Part shown: piece after piece, positions 42,414 to 51,796 of the stretch | Layout of the letters: each line of letters opens with the position of its first letter | Position numbering within the stretch: position 1 is the first letter of the stretch | Source: Dongia_A sp039808885 | Lineage (GTDB): Bacteria; Pseudomonadota; Alphaproteobacteria; Dongiales; Dongiaceae | Direction: 5' to 3' | Length of the DNA: 64,000 nt | NCBI GenBank assembly: GCA_039808885.1 | Contig: JBDHTX010000015.1 | Coordinates: 1 to 64,000, forward strand | Position numbers and translations under genes: made by a program | Notes under the pieces: generated by a model | Databases searched by the model: none | The model's input: the letters and a program-made list of their open reading frames with translations, nothing else | What the model was told of the DNA's origin: nothing

Positions 42414-43298
42414 TCAGTCGGGCAGGCCCGACATGCGCGAGAGCGCCTTCAGCAGCTCCGACGGCTTGGCCTCGGGATCGACCGACTTGCGGAACACCTT
42501 GATCATCCCGCCGGTGCGGAACAGGTGGCTGAGCGCGGTGTCGACGGCGAGGCGGAAGCGATGGTCGATCGGCAGGGCCAGCGCATAGGGCTCGATGGTG
42601 ATGTAGCTGTCGGCCAGCATGAGGTCGCCGGCGCCGGCCTCATGACGCAGCCTCTCCTCCAGGATCGTGCGGTCGGCGAAATAGGCGACGATGGCGCCGG
42701 ACTTCAGCTGCGCGAAACCATCGTCATGGCTCCTGACCACGACCAGCTCGGCCTTGATGCCCTGCTCCTCCAGGATGGCGGTGACATCGCGCTCCGTGGT
42801 GGTGCCGCCGAGCACGCCGACCTTCTGCCCGGCGAAGGCGTCCAGGCTGGTCGGGCCGCCGGGGCGGATCACCAGGCCGGCGCCGCTCACATAGGTGGGG
42901 ATGGAGAAATCGACCCGCTCGCGCCGCGCCAGCGTCGCGGTCGTCGCCTCGCACAGCAGATCGGCGCGGCCGGCGACGATCGCGTCGAAGCGGTCGGCGG
43001 CGGTGACCTCGACATAGGTGACTTTCAGGTCCGGCAGGCTCAGCTGCTGCTGCAGCGCCGCCGCCACCTCGCGGCACAGATTGACCGAATAGCCCCCCGG
43101 CTGGCCGTCCTTGACGAAGGAGAACGGCGCCGCGTCGGGACGGTAGGCCAGCCGGATCTCGCCCCGTGCCTTGATCTGCGCCAGGGTGTCGACCGGGTCC
43201 TCGGCGGCCGCGCCGCCCGACGCGGCGCAGAGCGCAACCCCCGCCGCCAGCGCCGCAACGCGCAGCCTTCCGCCACCGGGCACCGAAGCAATCCGCAT
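42414..43298 (-). CDS. Amino-acid-type ABC substrate-binding protein
   Basis: A 294-residue family 3 solute-binding protein. A signal peptide (to about residue 32, ASGGAAAED) precedes LAQIKARGEIRLAYRPDAAPFSF, DLCREVAAAL-type and DRFDAIVAGRADLLCEATTATLARRERVDFS segments, then the second lobe with VGVLGGTTTERDV. ATG 43298 gives a clean signal. No permease is adjacent. It lies on the same strand 119 bases after the RraA-like gene, so it may supply the substrate of that catabolic operon, although a 21-bp palindrome lies between them. Confidence 0.85.
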   Translation of the reverse strand: MRIASVPGGGRLRVAALAAGVALCAASGGAAAEDPVDTLAQIKARGEIRLAYRPDAAPFSFVKDGQPGGYSVNLCREVAAALQQQLSLPDLKVTYVEVTAADRFDAIVAGRADLLCEATTATLARRERVDFSIPTYVSGAGLVIRPGGPTSLDAFAGQKVGVLGGTTTERDVTAILEEQGIKAELVVVRSHDDGFAQLKSGAIVAYFADRTILEERLRHEAGAGDLMLADSYITIEPYALALPIDHRFRLAVDTALSHLFRTGGMIKVFRKSVDPEAKPSELLKALSRMSGLPD

Positions 43299-43380
43299 GA
43301 CCCGCCTCCCTCTCGCCGCAGGCGCAAAGTCTAGTCGTGGCGGCGGTGCTTGGGAAATCACGAGCGGCGCCGGATCGAGC

Positions 43381-43401
43381 GCGGCGCGGCCGCCGCGCCG
43401 C
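43381..43401. promoter_or_regulatory. 21-bp GC palindrome between RraA-like and binding-protein genes
   Basis: GCGGCGCGGC, C, GCCGCGCCGC. It can fold as a hairpin on the minus-strand transcript just after the RraA-like stop; no T-run, so it may reduce rather than end read-through. Confidence 0.45.
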
Positions 43402-43417
43402 CAACGCAGCGGCGGGC

Positions 43418-44104
43418 TCAGATCTCCACCACCCGGTCCGAGTCCAGGATCGCCTGGATGAAATCTGGCACCTGCAGCCCGGCCTTCACCTTCGCCTCCA
43501 GCGCCGCCTCGGCCGCACGCACGTCGGCGAGACGCCGCAGGACCGTGGCGATCTCGCCGCGCGGCACGATCACCACGCCGTCGCGGTCGCCGAGGACGAG
43601 GTCGCCGGATTCGACCGCCGCGCCGCCCACCACCACCGGCAAGCCGACCGTGCCCGGGCCGTTGCGCACCGGCGAATTGGGCGTCACCCCGGCGCAATAG
43701 GCCGGCAGGCCGACGCCCAGCACGCCGACCAGGTCGCGCACCAGCCCGTCGGTGACGAAGCCGGCGACGCCGCGATTCTTCGCCATGCCGAGCAGCAGGT
43801 CGCCGGTCACCGAGGTGGCGGTGAAGCCGTCGGTCGCCGCCACCAGGATGTCGCCGGGCTTAGCCACCGCCAGCGCGCCGAACAAGGCCAGGTTGTCGGC
43901 CGGGCCGCATTGGCAGGTGACCGCCACGCCGACCATCACCCGATCGGCCGGCGTCAGCGGCTTGATCCGGTAATCCAGCGCGCCGCGCCCGCCCATGGCG
44001 TCGATGGCATAGCCGGTCGGCACGCCGGCGAAGGCGGCCACCTCCGCGGCGGCGGGCCGGGGGAAGTCGCGCCGGATGGTGAGCAGCGGCGGGTCCTTGA
44101 TCAT
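43418..44104 (-). CDS. RraA-like / HMG-CHA aldolase family protein
   Basis: A 228-residue protein of the fold shared by RraA and the 4-hydroxy-4-methyl-2-oxoglutarate (CHA) aldolases. It has the conserved GVAVTCQCGPADNLALF and the active-site GFVTDGLVRDLVG with Arg and Asp, favouring aldolase over pure RNase E inhibitor. ATG 44104 overlaps the stop of the hydroxy-acid oxidase gene (ATGA), so the operon is translationally coupled. In context it may cleave the keto acid formed by that oxidase. The specific substrate is unknown. Confidence 0.85.
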   Translation of the reverse strand: MIKDPPLLTIRRDFPRPAAAEVAAFAGVPTGYAIDAMGGRGALDYRIKPLTPADRVMVGVAVTCQCGPADNLALFGALAVAKPGDILVAATDGFTATSVTGDLLLGMAKNRGVAGFVTDGLVRDLVGVLGVGLPAYCAGVTPNSPVRNGPGTVGLPVVVGGAAVESGDLVLGDRDGVVIVPRGEIATVLRRLADVRAAEAALEAKVKAGLQVPDFIQAILDSDRVVEI

Positions 44105-45279
44105 GCGCTGTGTCCTTGTCGCTGAAGCAGGAGGTCGGGCTTGAGGCCGGCGATGCTGGTGACGCCGCAGAGGCCCATGACGCGGTCGATCTCGAGGCGG
44201 TAGATCTCCAGCATCCGCGCCACACCGGCCTCGCCGGCGACCGCGAGGCCCCAGAGCTGCGGCCGCCCGACCAGGCAGGCCGAAGCGCCGAGGGCCAGCG
44301 CCTTCACCACGTCGCTGCCGCGGCGCAGGCCGCCGTCGAGCAGCACCGGGATCCTGCCTTCCACCGCCGCGGCGATGCCGGGCAGCGCCTCGATGCTGCT
44401 GGCGGCGCCATCGAGCTGGCGGCCGCCGTGGTTGGAGACGATGATTGCGTCGACGCCTTCCGTGACCGCGCGGCGCGCCTCGTCCGGGTGCAACACGCCC
44501 TTCAGGATCAGCGGGCCGGCCCACAGCTTGCGCAGGTCCGCGACGTCCTGCCACGACATCGACGGATCGAGCAGCGAGGCCATGCGCCCGGCCAGCGCCT
44601 TCATGTCGGCGGCCTCGCCGGGCCGCGCGTAGTTGCCGAAGGTGACACGCGACAATTCATGCCGCATGCGCCACAGCCACGGGGCTTTCAGCGCCATGGC
44701 GGCGAGGCCGCTCACCCCGAAGCGCGGCGGGATCGAGAAGCCGTTGCGAATGTCGCGCTCGCGGTTGCCCAGCATCTGGTTGTCGATGGTCAGCACCAGC
44801 GCGTCATAGCCGGCCTTGGCCGCGCGCTCGGTCAGCTCGCGGGTGAAGCCGCGATCGCGGTAGACGAAGACCTGCATCCAGCGTGGGCTCGCACCGGTGC
44901 CGGCCAGCTCCTCCAAGGTGCAGACCGAGCCGTGGCTGAGGCAGAAGGCGGTGCCGGCCGCCGCCGCGGCGCGCGCCGCGCAGCGCTCGCCATCCGGCCA
45001 GAACAGCCCGGCCAATCCGGTCGGCCCGACGATGATGGGCAGCTTCAGCGCTTTGCCGAACAGGATGACGGAGAGATCGCGCGTGGCGGCACCGTCCAGC
45101 GGCTTCGGCAGCAAGGCCAGATCGTCGAAGGCGGCCTCGTTGCGGCGCAAGGTGCGCTCGTCCTCCGCCCCGCCATCGGCGAAATCGAAGACCGGCTTCG
45201 GCAGGGCGGCGCGCGCCAGCTCGCGCAAGGCGGCGATGGAATAGGCGCGCCGATGCCAGTCGCCCGCGCCACCGATCAT
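44101..45279 (-). CDS. FMN-dependent alpha-hydroxy acid oxidase/dehydrogenase
   Basis: A 392-residue TIM-barrel flavoenzyme like L-lactate or mandelate dehydrogenase, oxidising a 2-hydroxy acid to the 2-keto acid. Visible features are VFDFADGGAEDERTLRRN, IIVGPTGLAGLFWPDGE, the catalytic His in SNHGGRQLDG and the FMN-phosphate loop LLDGGLRRGSDVVKALALG. Its ATG overlaps the amidohydrolase stop and its stop overlaps the RraA-like start, so the three genes form a tight operon. Lactate is possible, but the neighbours argue for a more elaborate acid. Confidence 0.92.
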   Translation of the reverse strand: MIGGAGDWHRRAYSIAALRELARAALPKPVFDFADGGAEDERTLRRNEAAFDDLALLPKPLDGAATRDLSVILFGKALKLPIIVGPTGLAGLFWPDGERCAARAAAAAGTAFCLSHGSVCTLEELAGTGASPRWMQVFVYRDRGFTRELTERAAKAGYDALVLTIDNQMLGNRERDIRNGFSIPPRFGVSGLAAMALKAPWLWRMRHELSRVTFGNYARPGEAADMKALAGRMASLLDPSMSWQDVADLRKLWAGPLILKGVLHPDEARRAVTEGVDAIIVSNHGGRQLDGAASSIEALPGIAAAVEGRIPVLLDGGLRRGSDVVKALALGASACLVGRPQLWGLAVAGEAGVARMLEIYRLEIDRVMGLCGVTSIAGLKPDLLLQRQGHSA

Positions 45280-46136
45280 GCGCGGTCGAGCCGGTAGGCC
45301 CGGATAGCGTTGTCGCGGTAAAGCTTGCGCTTCTCCTCAGGCGTCGCCCCCGCCACCACCCAATCGACGATCTCGACCCATTGCGGATAGGTTCCGGCCA
45401 GTTCCAGCACGTGCCAGTCGCCGCCATACATGACGCGGTCGAAGCCGAAGCAATCTATGGCGTGGGCGATATAGGGCTTCAGCTGCTCGCGCGTCCAGGA
45501 CTTGTGGTCGGCTTCCGTGGTGACGCCGGAGATCTTGCACACCACGTTGGGCAGCGACGCCAGCTCCTTCAGATTGCGGCCCCAGGGCTCGAACTCGCCG
45601 GCCTTGATCGCCGGCTTGGCGATGTGGTCGAGGACGAAGCGCACCTCCGGGCATTGCCGCACCATCCTGATCGCGTTCGGCAGGTGGTGGTGGAAGATGC
45701 AGATGTCGAAGACGAGATCGTGCCGCGCCAGCAGCTTCAGCCCCTCGATGAATTTGGGCTGGATGCAGAAATCCGGGTCCTTCTGGTTCTGGATCAGCCG
45801 GCGGATGCCGCGCAGGCGCTGGCAGCGCAGCATCTTCTCGAGGTCGCCCTGCACGCCGTTGCCGCGCTCCAGTGGCAGCGACGCCACCATGCCCTTGAGG
45901 CGCGGATCCGCCTCGCCCAGCGACTCGATCCACTCCGCCTCGGCCACCTGCTGCGGATCGTCGACATCGACCTCGACGAAGACGATGGTGTCGATGGCGA
46001 CGGGCGCGGCGGCCTTGGTCAGATGCTCCGGCAACACCGTGCGATTGAGCGAAGGCGCGTTCCTGGTCCAGGCGTAGCCGAAACGTTGCGGATCGGCCAG
46101 ATGCACGTGGCTATCGACAATCGGAAAATCCGGCAT
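45276..46136 (-). CDS. Amidohydrolase-superfamily lactonase-like enzyme
   Basis: A 286-residue TIM-barrel metal hydrolase (Amidohydro_2, as in L-fuconolactone and 2-pyrone-4,6-dicarboxylate hydrolases). Metal motif DSHVHL (8-13), FHHHLPN, LDHIAKP and YGGDWHV are all present. It is first in the operon, its stop overlapping the oxidase start. It probably opens a lactone to the hydroxy acid used next. The identity of the lactone cannot be read from the sequence. Confidence 0.9.
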   Translation of the reverse strand: MPDFPIVDSHVHLADPQRFGYAWTRNAPSLNRTVLPEHLTKAAAPVAIDTIVFVEVDVDDPQQVAEAEWIESLGEADPRLKGMVASLPLERGNGVQGDLEKMLRCQRLRGIRRLIQNQKDPDFCIQPKFIEGLKLLARHDLVFDICIFHHHLPNAIRMVRQCPEVRFVLDHIAKPAIKAGEFEPWGRNLKELASLPNVVCKISGVTTEADHKSWTREQLKPYIAHAIDCFGFDRVMYGGDWHVLELAGTYPQWVEIVDWVVAGATPEEKRKLYRDNAIRAYRLDRA

Positions 46137-46229
46137 TGCTCCCCTTCCTCACTCCGGACGCCGCCGGCGACCGGCGCACAGGTGCCAGATTGCAGGTCGA
46201 GCCGGGCGAACGCAACCTGCGCCCGGCGG

Positions 46230-46652
46230 CTAGTCAATGAATTTTGCCAAATCCTGGCAATCCTGCTCCAACTCCCCGGTATGTTCGAACGGATCCGCGG
46301 CACTGGTCATCGGCAGCGTCACGGCAATCAGGTTCATGCGCGCTTCGAGCAGGGAAAAGATGATCTCCCCGCGCTCGGAATTCGCCTTCATCTTGGACTT
46401 GGCGGCCGCCAGGTAGCCCTTCTTTCGGTCATCCATCATAGTGTCGTAACAGGCCAGCTGTTCTTCTGCGCCGCGCTCCTCCATCTCCCGCTTCTCCAGG
46501 AAGCAGGCATGAATGTCCCGCGCCACCAGGCGGCAAACGGCAACCGGATCGCCCGCCTCCGCCTTGGCCTCCAGCGTGTCGGTCTTCGGCGCGGTGCTGC
46601 AGCTCAACAGGAATCCCGCCAGGAGCATGGCGGCTAGGCGCGATTTCCCCAT
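46230..46652 (-). CDS. Small predicted lipoprotein, unknown function
   Basis: A 140-residue protein with a short signal and lipobox LLSC (Cys about 18). The mature part is helical and charged and includes four Cys (VCRLVARDIHACFLEKRE, QLACYDTMM, EQDCQDLAK) that may form disulfides. GGGGGGAA before ATG 46652 supports the start. No family was recognised. It follows the aldehyde dehydrogenase gene on the same strand but after a clear terminator, so it is expressed separately. Confidence 0.75.
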   Translation of the reverse strand: MGKSRLAAMLLAGFLLSCSTAPKTDTLEAKAEAGDPVAVCRLVARDIHACFLEKREMEERGAEEQLACYDTMMDDRKKGYLAAAKSKMKANSERGEIIFSLLEARMNLIAVTLPMTSAADPFEHTGELEQDCQDLAKFID

Positions 46653-46665
46653 CGTTCCCCCCAAG

Positions 46666-46693
46666 AAAAAGGGCGGGAGTTTCCTCCCGCCCT
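46666..46693 (-). terminator. Rho-independent terminator of the aldehyde dehydrogenase gene
   Basis: On the minus strand AGGGCGGGAG, loop GAAA, CTCCCGCCCT, then TTTTTC. A textbook hairpin with T-run, about 25 bases after the stop. Confidence 0.92.
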
Positions 46694-46717
46694 GCAACTC
46701 TAGCCTGTAACCGGCGT

Positions 46718-48232
46718 TCAGCCCAGATGCATCCACACCGACTTGGTCTGGGTGACGGTGGTCAGCGTTTCCAGGCACTTGTCGCGGCCCATGCCCGACT
46801 GCTTGAAGCCGCCCCAGATCGAGGTCATGTCGCCGTGGTCGAAGCAATTGACCCAGACGATGCCGGCCTCGATGTCGCGCGCCGCCTTGTGGGCGACGGA
46901 GACGTCGGAGGTCCAGATGCTGGCCGCCAGGCCGTAGATCGAATCGTTGGCCATGGCGATGGCGTCGTCGAGCTTCTTGTAGGAGAGCACGCCGGTCACG
47001 GGACCGAAGATCTCCTCCTTGGCGATGCGCATGTCGTTCTTGACGCCGGTGAAGAGCGTCGGGGCGACATAGCAGCCCTTGTCCAGGCCCTTCGGCGCGC
47101 TGCCGCCGAGCTGCACCTTGGCGCCTTCCTTCTTGCCGATGTCGATGTAGGAGAGCACGCGCTTCTGCTGCTCGCGCGTCACCAGCGGGCCCATGGTGGT
47201 CGCGGGATCGAGCGGATCGCCGGGATTGAAGCTCTTCTTCGCCTTGTCGATGAACTTGGCGACGAACTCGTCATGGATCTTGGCGTCGACGATCAGGCGC
47301 GAGCCCGCGTTGCAGACCTCGCCCTGGTTGCCGTAGATGCCGTTCACCGCGTATTGCACGGCGGTATCCAGATCGGGCACGTCGCCGGTGACGATCTGCG
47401 GGGTCTTGCCGCCGCACTCGGTGGTGACCCGCTTCATGTTGGACTGGCCGGCATAGACCATCATCAGCTTGCCGACCTCGGTCGAGCCGGTGAAGCCGAC
47501 CTTGTCCACGTCCATGTGCAGGGCCAGCGCCTTGCCGACCTCCTCGCCGAGGCCGTGCACCACGTTGAACACGCCGGCCGGGCCGCCGGCCTCCATGAAC
47601 AGCCTGGCCATCAGGTTGGCCGACAGCGGCGATTGCTCGGCCGGCTTCAGGATGACCGAGTTGCCGGCGGCCAAAGCGGGCGCCACCTTCCACGAGGCCA
47701 TCATCAGCGGATAGTTCCACGGCACGATGCAGCCGACGACACCCAGCGGCTGGCGCAGGATGTAGTGGAACTCGGAGGGCGCCGTCTCGGTCACCTGGCC
47801 GGAGACCTTGTCGATGGTCTCGCCGAAGAAGTTGAAGGTCATCACCGCGCCGGGGATGTCGATGTTCAGCATCTCGCTGATCGGCTTGCCCATGTCGACG
47901 GTGTCGAGCAGCGCGAATTCCAGCGCGTTCTCCTCGATCAGCCGGGCGAACTTGTAGACGATGGCCATGCGGTCGCGCGGCGCCATGCGCGACCACACGC
48001 CCGACTTGAAGGCCTTGCGCGCCGCCTTCACCGCCGCGTCGACGTCGGAGGCGTCGCCGCGCGCCACCTCGGCGATCACGTCGCCGGTCGCCGGGTTGAT
48101 GGTCTGGAAGGTCCGGCCCTTCTTCGCGGCCACGAACTTGCCGTCGATGAAGTGGCGGGTTTCCGGCTTCAGCTTGCCGGCGGCCTTGTGCAACGCCTTC
48201 GCGTCCAGGGCGCGCGCCTGTTCGAGATTCAT
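46718..48232 (-). CDS. Aldehyde dehydrogenase (PuuC-like)
   Basis: A 504-residue NAD(P)+-dependent ALDH. It has the cofactor region VGCIVPWNYPLMMASWKVAPA, FTGSTEVGKLM, the general base Glu in TTECGGKTP and the nucleophile Cys in GEVCNAGSRL. SYGLAASIW- and GGFKQSGMGRDK-type ending motifs fit the gamma-glutamyl-gamma-aminobutyraldehyde/betaine aldehyde subgroup. ATG 48232 has GGAGG just upstream. No polyamine genes are near, so the substrate is open. It ends in a strong terminator. Confidence 0.93.
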   Translation of the reverse strand: MNLEQARALDAKALHKAAGKLKPETRHFIDGKFVAAKKGRTFQTINPATGDVIAEVARGDASDVDAAVKAARKAFKSGVWSRMAPRDRMAIVYKFARLIEENALEFALLDTVDMGKPISEMLNIDIPGAVMTFNFFGETIDKVSGQVTETAPSEFHYILRQPLGVVGCIVPWNYPLMMASWKVAPALAAGNSVILKPAEQSPLSANLMARLFMEAGGPAGVFNVVHGLGEEVGKALALHMDVDKVGFTGSTEVGKLMMVYAGQSNMKRVTTECGGKTPQIVTGDVPDLDTAVQYAVNGIYGNQGEVCNAGSRLIVDAKIHDEFVAKFIDKAKKSFNPGDPLDPATTMGPLVTREQQKRVLSYIDIGKKEGAKVQLGGSAPKGLDKGCYVAPTLFTGVKNDMRIAKEEIFGPVTGVLSYKKLDDAIAMANDSIYGLAASIWTSDVSVAHKAARDIEAGIVWVNCFDHGDMTSIWGGFKQSGMGRDKCLETLTTVTQTKSVWMHLG

Positions 48233-48347
48233 GATGTTCCTCCCTCGGAAATGGCGCGCCGGCAGGGGCATGGCGCGCTTCGGCCGTGGTTATAGCGCGG
48301 GGCCCGCGAAGGGCGCCAGAGCAGCGCGGTCGCAGGCCGGTAAGGGC

Positions 48348-49259
48348 TTAGGATTGCTGCGGAATCCGCGACCGCTCGCGCGCCCGCACGCGTTCGCGGT
48401 GGAGCGCATAGAGGCCCGACCCGACGATCAGGGCGATGCCGATCCAGGTGCTGGGCACCGGCCAGTCGCCGAACCAGAACCAGCCGGCCATGACGATCCA
48501 CAGGATCTGCACATAGATGAACGGCGCCAGCGTGCCGCCCGGCGCGGCGCCGAAGGCCTTGATCATCAGGAAATGCCCGAGCCCGCCGGAGATGCCGAGG
48601 CCGAAGAACATGATCCACATGAAGCCGTCGACCGGCTGCCAGACGAAGGGCATGACCAGGCTGAGGCCGATGACGCCGGCGATGCCGGCATAGGCGAGCG
48701 AGGTCGCGGCGGAATCCGCGCGCGAGACGACGCGGGTCAGGGTCGAATAGACCGAGCCGCAGACGGCCGAGCCCAGGGCCGGCAGGACCCCCCAATGCAC
48801 CGTGCCGATGCCGGGGCGGATGACCACCAGCACGCCGACCAGCCCGACGATCACCGCCGCCCAGCGCCGCGGCCCCACGCGTTCCTTGAGGAAGATGTGG
48901 GCCAGCGCCGTGATCAGCAGCGGCTCCAGGAAGGCGACCGCGGTGGCGTCGGCCAGCGGCGCGAGATGCACGGCGGCGAAAAAGAACAAGGTGGCGCCGA
49001 GCAGCAACAGCGAGCGGATGATCTGCAGCCAGGGATGCCGGGTGGCGAAGATGCGCCGCCAGCCCGCAACCGACCAGCTGGCCCGGGCGAAGGGCCGCTC
49101 GCCATAGAACGGCAGGAACAGGAAGTGGAAGACGTAGCGGCCCCAGGCCACCTGCAGCACCGGCAGGGTCAGCGCGGTTTGCTTGGCCAGCGAATCGAGG
49201 AAGGTGAAGACCAGTCCCGATCCCAGCAGGAACAGGATGCCGCGGAGCGTCTTTTCCAT
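48348..49259 (-). CDS. EamA/DMT-superfamily exporter
   Basis: A 303-residue protein with ten predicted membrane helices, two EamA repeats, beginning MEKTLRGILFLLGSGLVFTFLD. FLEPLLITALAHIFLKERV is the typical end of repeat one. Such proteins export metabolites such as amino acids or drugs. ATG 49259 lies five bases after the antiporter stop, so it is the last gene of the cyclase-antiporter operon. Whether its activity is tied to the cyclic nucleotide is unknown. Confidence 0.88.
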   Translation of the reverse strand: MEKTLRGILFLLGSGLVFTFLDSLAKQTALTLPVLQVAWGRYVFHFLFLPFYGERPFARASWSVAGWRRIFATRHPWLQIIRSLLLLGATLFFFAAVHLAPLADATAVAFLEPLLITALAHIFLKERVGPRRWAAVIVGLVGVLVVIRPGIGTVHWGVLPALGSAVCGSVYSTLTRVVSRADSAATSLAYAGIAGVIGLSLVMPFVWQPVDGFMWIMFFGLGISGGLGHFLMIKAFGAAPGGTLAPFIYVQILWIVMAGWFWFGDWPVPSTWIGIALIVGSGLYALHRERVRARERSRIPQQS

Positions 49260-49264
49260 GCGGC

Positions 49265-51787
49265 TCAGCTTCCGGCGCCGCTTGGTCCGGGCGCGCGTTC
49301 GCTGCGCGGTGTCTTGCGCTTGCGGCCGGCCGCCACCGCCTCGATGGCGTGCCTCAGCTCGGAATCGTCCGCCAGCAGGTTCTCGAAATCCTCCGAGCCC
49401 AGCTCCAGCAGCCGGCAATAGCCCAGCGACACCACGTCGGCATTGCGCGGCTGGCCGGTGAGCAGGGCCATTTCGCCGAAGAACTCGCCGCTGCCGAGCT
49501 CCACCGGCTTGCCCGGGATCTCCACCACGGCGGCGCCCGAGGCGATGAAGAACATGGCGTCGCCGCGCTGGCCGCGCTGCACGATCTCATCCCCGGGCAG
49601 GCTCATGCGCGGCTTCAGCAGCTTGGCGATGGCGGCGCGCTTCTCCGGCGGCAGCTTGGCGAAGAGCGGCACGCGGTCGACCAGCTCGGCGGCGGAGAGC
49701 TCGACGTCGAGCGTGCCCTGGCGGTCGAGATCGGCCCAGCGCCGGTCGCGGTCGCGGCTCAGCGCGTCGGCCACCTCGCCGCCGACGATGGCGCGTTCCT
49801 TCCATTCGTCGTAGCGCTCGGTCTCCATCTGCCGGGCGATGCGGCCGAGATAGCGGCTCTGCAGCTCGCGGGCGAAATCGGGATATTGCAGGCGCAGGGC
49901 CGAGAGCGCCTCGTCGATGGCGCGGCTGCGCTCCAGCACCAGGTCGCGGATCTCGATGGCCGTCTCCTCGCCCAGCAGCTCGGTCAGGCGGTCGCGGCAG
50001 AAATCGAGCAGCTCGGCGATCACCAGGCGGCGGTTGAGCAGGGTCTCGAAGCGCTCCGCCAGCGCCGAGGCCAGCAGCCGGTCGAAGCCGAGCCGATGGT
50101 TGAGCCAGATGCCGAGGCGCATGCGCCAATCATGGCGCAGCGTCATGCGCGCCGCGTGCTGGTAGCCGCGGCGCCCATCGTCGAGCGAGGCCTCGCGCAG
50201 CCGGCCGGTATCGGTCAGCAGCGTCGCCGCCACGCGCCGCGGCATGATGCCGGTCTTGAAATTCTCGAAATAGCGGACCTCCTCCTGCGCGCTGAGGATG
50301 GCGAGGCCGACGCAGAGCAGCTCGTCCAGCATCAGGTCGCCTTGCCGCGCGCGCAGCTTGCTGAACTCCTTCATCTGCGGCGCATAGCGCAGGGTCACCG
50401 CGTCGACCGCGCCGGCCTCGAGGCCCTCCCGGCTGCCGATGGCGCGCACCGCGGCGTCGATCTCCTCCACCGCCAGCGACAGGGCGCGGTCGCGCAGGCC
50501 GCGATCCAGCACCGAGAGCTGGTCGAGCTTCAGCCAGTGGATCACCAGGCGCAGCGTGGTGCCGTTGATGAACAGCGTCATCAGCACGAAGCCGGTGACG
50601 CTGGTGGCGATGAAGTCGCGGATGGTGTCCGGCGCGTTGGGATTCTCCACCACCGCCAGGGCCAGGGCCAGCGAGATGGCGCCGCGCATGCCGCCCCACA
50701 TGACCACCAGCTTCATCCGGTTGTCGACATGCTGGGCGACGCCGATGGCGGTCAGCAGCGGCAGCAACCCGCCCACCACGATGAAGCGGGCGACCAGGGC
50801 GGCCAGATAGAGCGCCACGATCAGCCCGAGCTCGCCCCAGCTGGTGTTGCGCATGATCTCCGGCACCAGCATCGCGGCGAGCAGGAAGATGAGCGAATTG
50901 GCCCAGAAGCCGAGCTGGCCCCAGGCGCCCTCCATCCGCTCATGCGTCTGCGGCGACATCCGGGTGCGGCCGAGCGAGCCGACCACCAGCGCCGCCACCA
51001 CGCAGGCGACGACGCCGGAGACGTGGAAGTAATGCTCGCCGACGAAGAAGCTGAGATAGGCGAGCGCCACGGAGAGGGTGATCTCCGCCGTGGTGAAGCG
51101 CTGCAGCAGCGGAAAGAGAAAGCAGACGCCGAGACCCATCGCCGCCCCGACCAGGCCGCCGCCGACGAACTTGACGGCGAAGTCGACGATCACCCCGCCC
51201 CAGGCGGCCTCCTGCCCGCCCATCAGCATGCCGGCCAACATGGAGAACAGGGCGATGGCGGCGGCGTCGTTCAACAGGCTTTCGCCCTCGACCAGCATGG
51301 CGAGGCGCTTGGGCGCGCCGATCTCGCGGAAGATGCCGACCACCGCCGCCGGGTCGGTGGTGGCGACGATGGCGCCCAGCAGCAGGCAGGCGATGATCCC
51401 GTAGCTCGACAGGCTGGCGAGGGTGAAGCCGACCACCACCATGCAGACGACGACGGCGATGACCGCCATGACCAGGATCGGCGCGATGTCGTTCATCATG
51501 CGCCGCACGTCGATGGCGAGCGCGGTCTCGAACAGCAGGGTGGGCAGGAAGATGACCAGGAAAGCCTCGGAGGAGATGTGGAAATCGCCGAGGGCGGAGA
51601 GGAAGTCGGTCGCCATCGCGCCGTCCGGCATCTCGCCGCGCAGCCCGACCAGCAGGCCGAGCGCGCTGCCGGCAAGCGCCAGCAGCACCGAATAGGGCAG
51701 CTTCAGCCGCAGCGCCAGGCCCGGCAGCAGCGAGGTCAGCGCCAGCAGCCCGGTGATGCCGAAAACGATCAGGCCGATATTGTGCAT
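49265..51787 (-). CDS. Na+/H+ antiporter (CPA1) with C-terminal cyclic-nucleotide-binding domain
   Basis: An 840-residue protein. Residues about 1-420 are a 12-13 helix CPA1 exchanger with the ion-site region ATTDPAAVVGIFRE and MWGGMRGAISLALAL. A long helical cytoplasmic region follows, and residues about 690-815 form a CRP-type nucleotide-binding fold (GDEIVQRGQRGDAMFFI, FGEMALLTGQPRNADV). The phosphate-cassette Glu and Arg are kept, so it probably binds cAMP or cGMP. It is ten bases downstream of a CHASE2 cyclase gene; the operon suggests direct control of ion exchange by the cyclase product. Confidence 0.92.
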   Translation of the reverse strand: MHNIGLIVFGITGLLALTSLLPGLALRLKLPYSVLLALAGSALGLLVGLRGEMPDGAMATDFLSALGDFHISSEAFLVIFLPTLLFETALAIDVRRMMNDIAPILVMAVIAVVVCMVVVGFTLASLSSYGIIACLLLGAIVATTDPAAVVGIFREIGAPKRLAMLVEGESLLNDAAAIALFSMLAGMLMGGQEAAWGGVIVDFAVKFVGGGLVGAAMGLGVCFLFPLLQRFTTAEITLSVALAYLSFFVGEHYFHVSGVVACVVAALVVGSLGRTRMSPQTHERMEGAWGQLGFWANSLIFLLAAMLVPEIMRNTSWGELGLIVALYLAALVARFIVVGGLLPLLTAIGVAQHVDNRMKLVVMWGGMRGAISLALALAVVENPNAPDTIRDFIATSVTGFVLMTLFINGTTLRLVIHWLKLDQLSVLDRGLRDRALSLAVEEIDAAVRAIGSREGLEAGAVDAVTLRYAPQMKEFSKLRARQGDLMLDELLCVGLAILSAQEEVRYFENFKTGIMPRRVAATLLTDTGRLREASLDDGRRGYQHAARMTLRHDWRMRLGIWLNHRLGFDRLLASALAERFETLLNRRLVIAELLDFCRDRLTELLGEETAIEIRDLVLERSRAIDEALSALRLQYPDFARELQSRYLGRIARQMETERYDEWKERAIVGGEVADALSRDRDRRWADLDRQGTLDVELSAAELVDRVPLFAKLPPEKRAAIAKLLKPRMSLPGDEIVQRGQRGDAMFFIASGAAVVEIPGKPVELGSGEFFGEMALLTGQPRNADVVSLGYCRLLELGSEDFENLLADDSELRHAIEAVAAGRKRKTPRSERAPGPSGAGS

Positions 51788-51796
51788 GCCGCTCTT

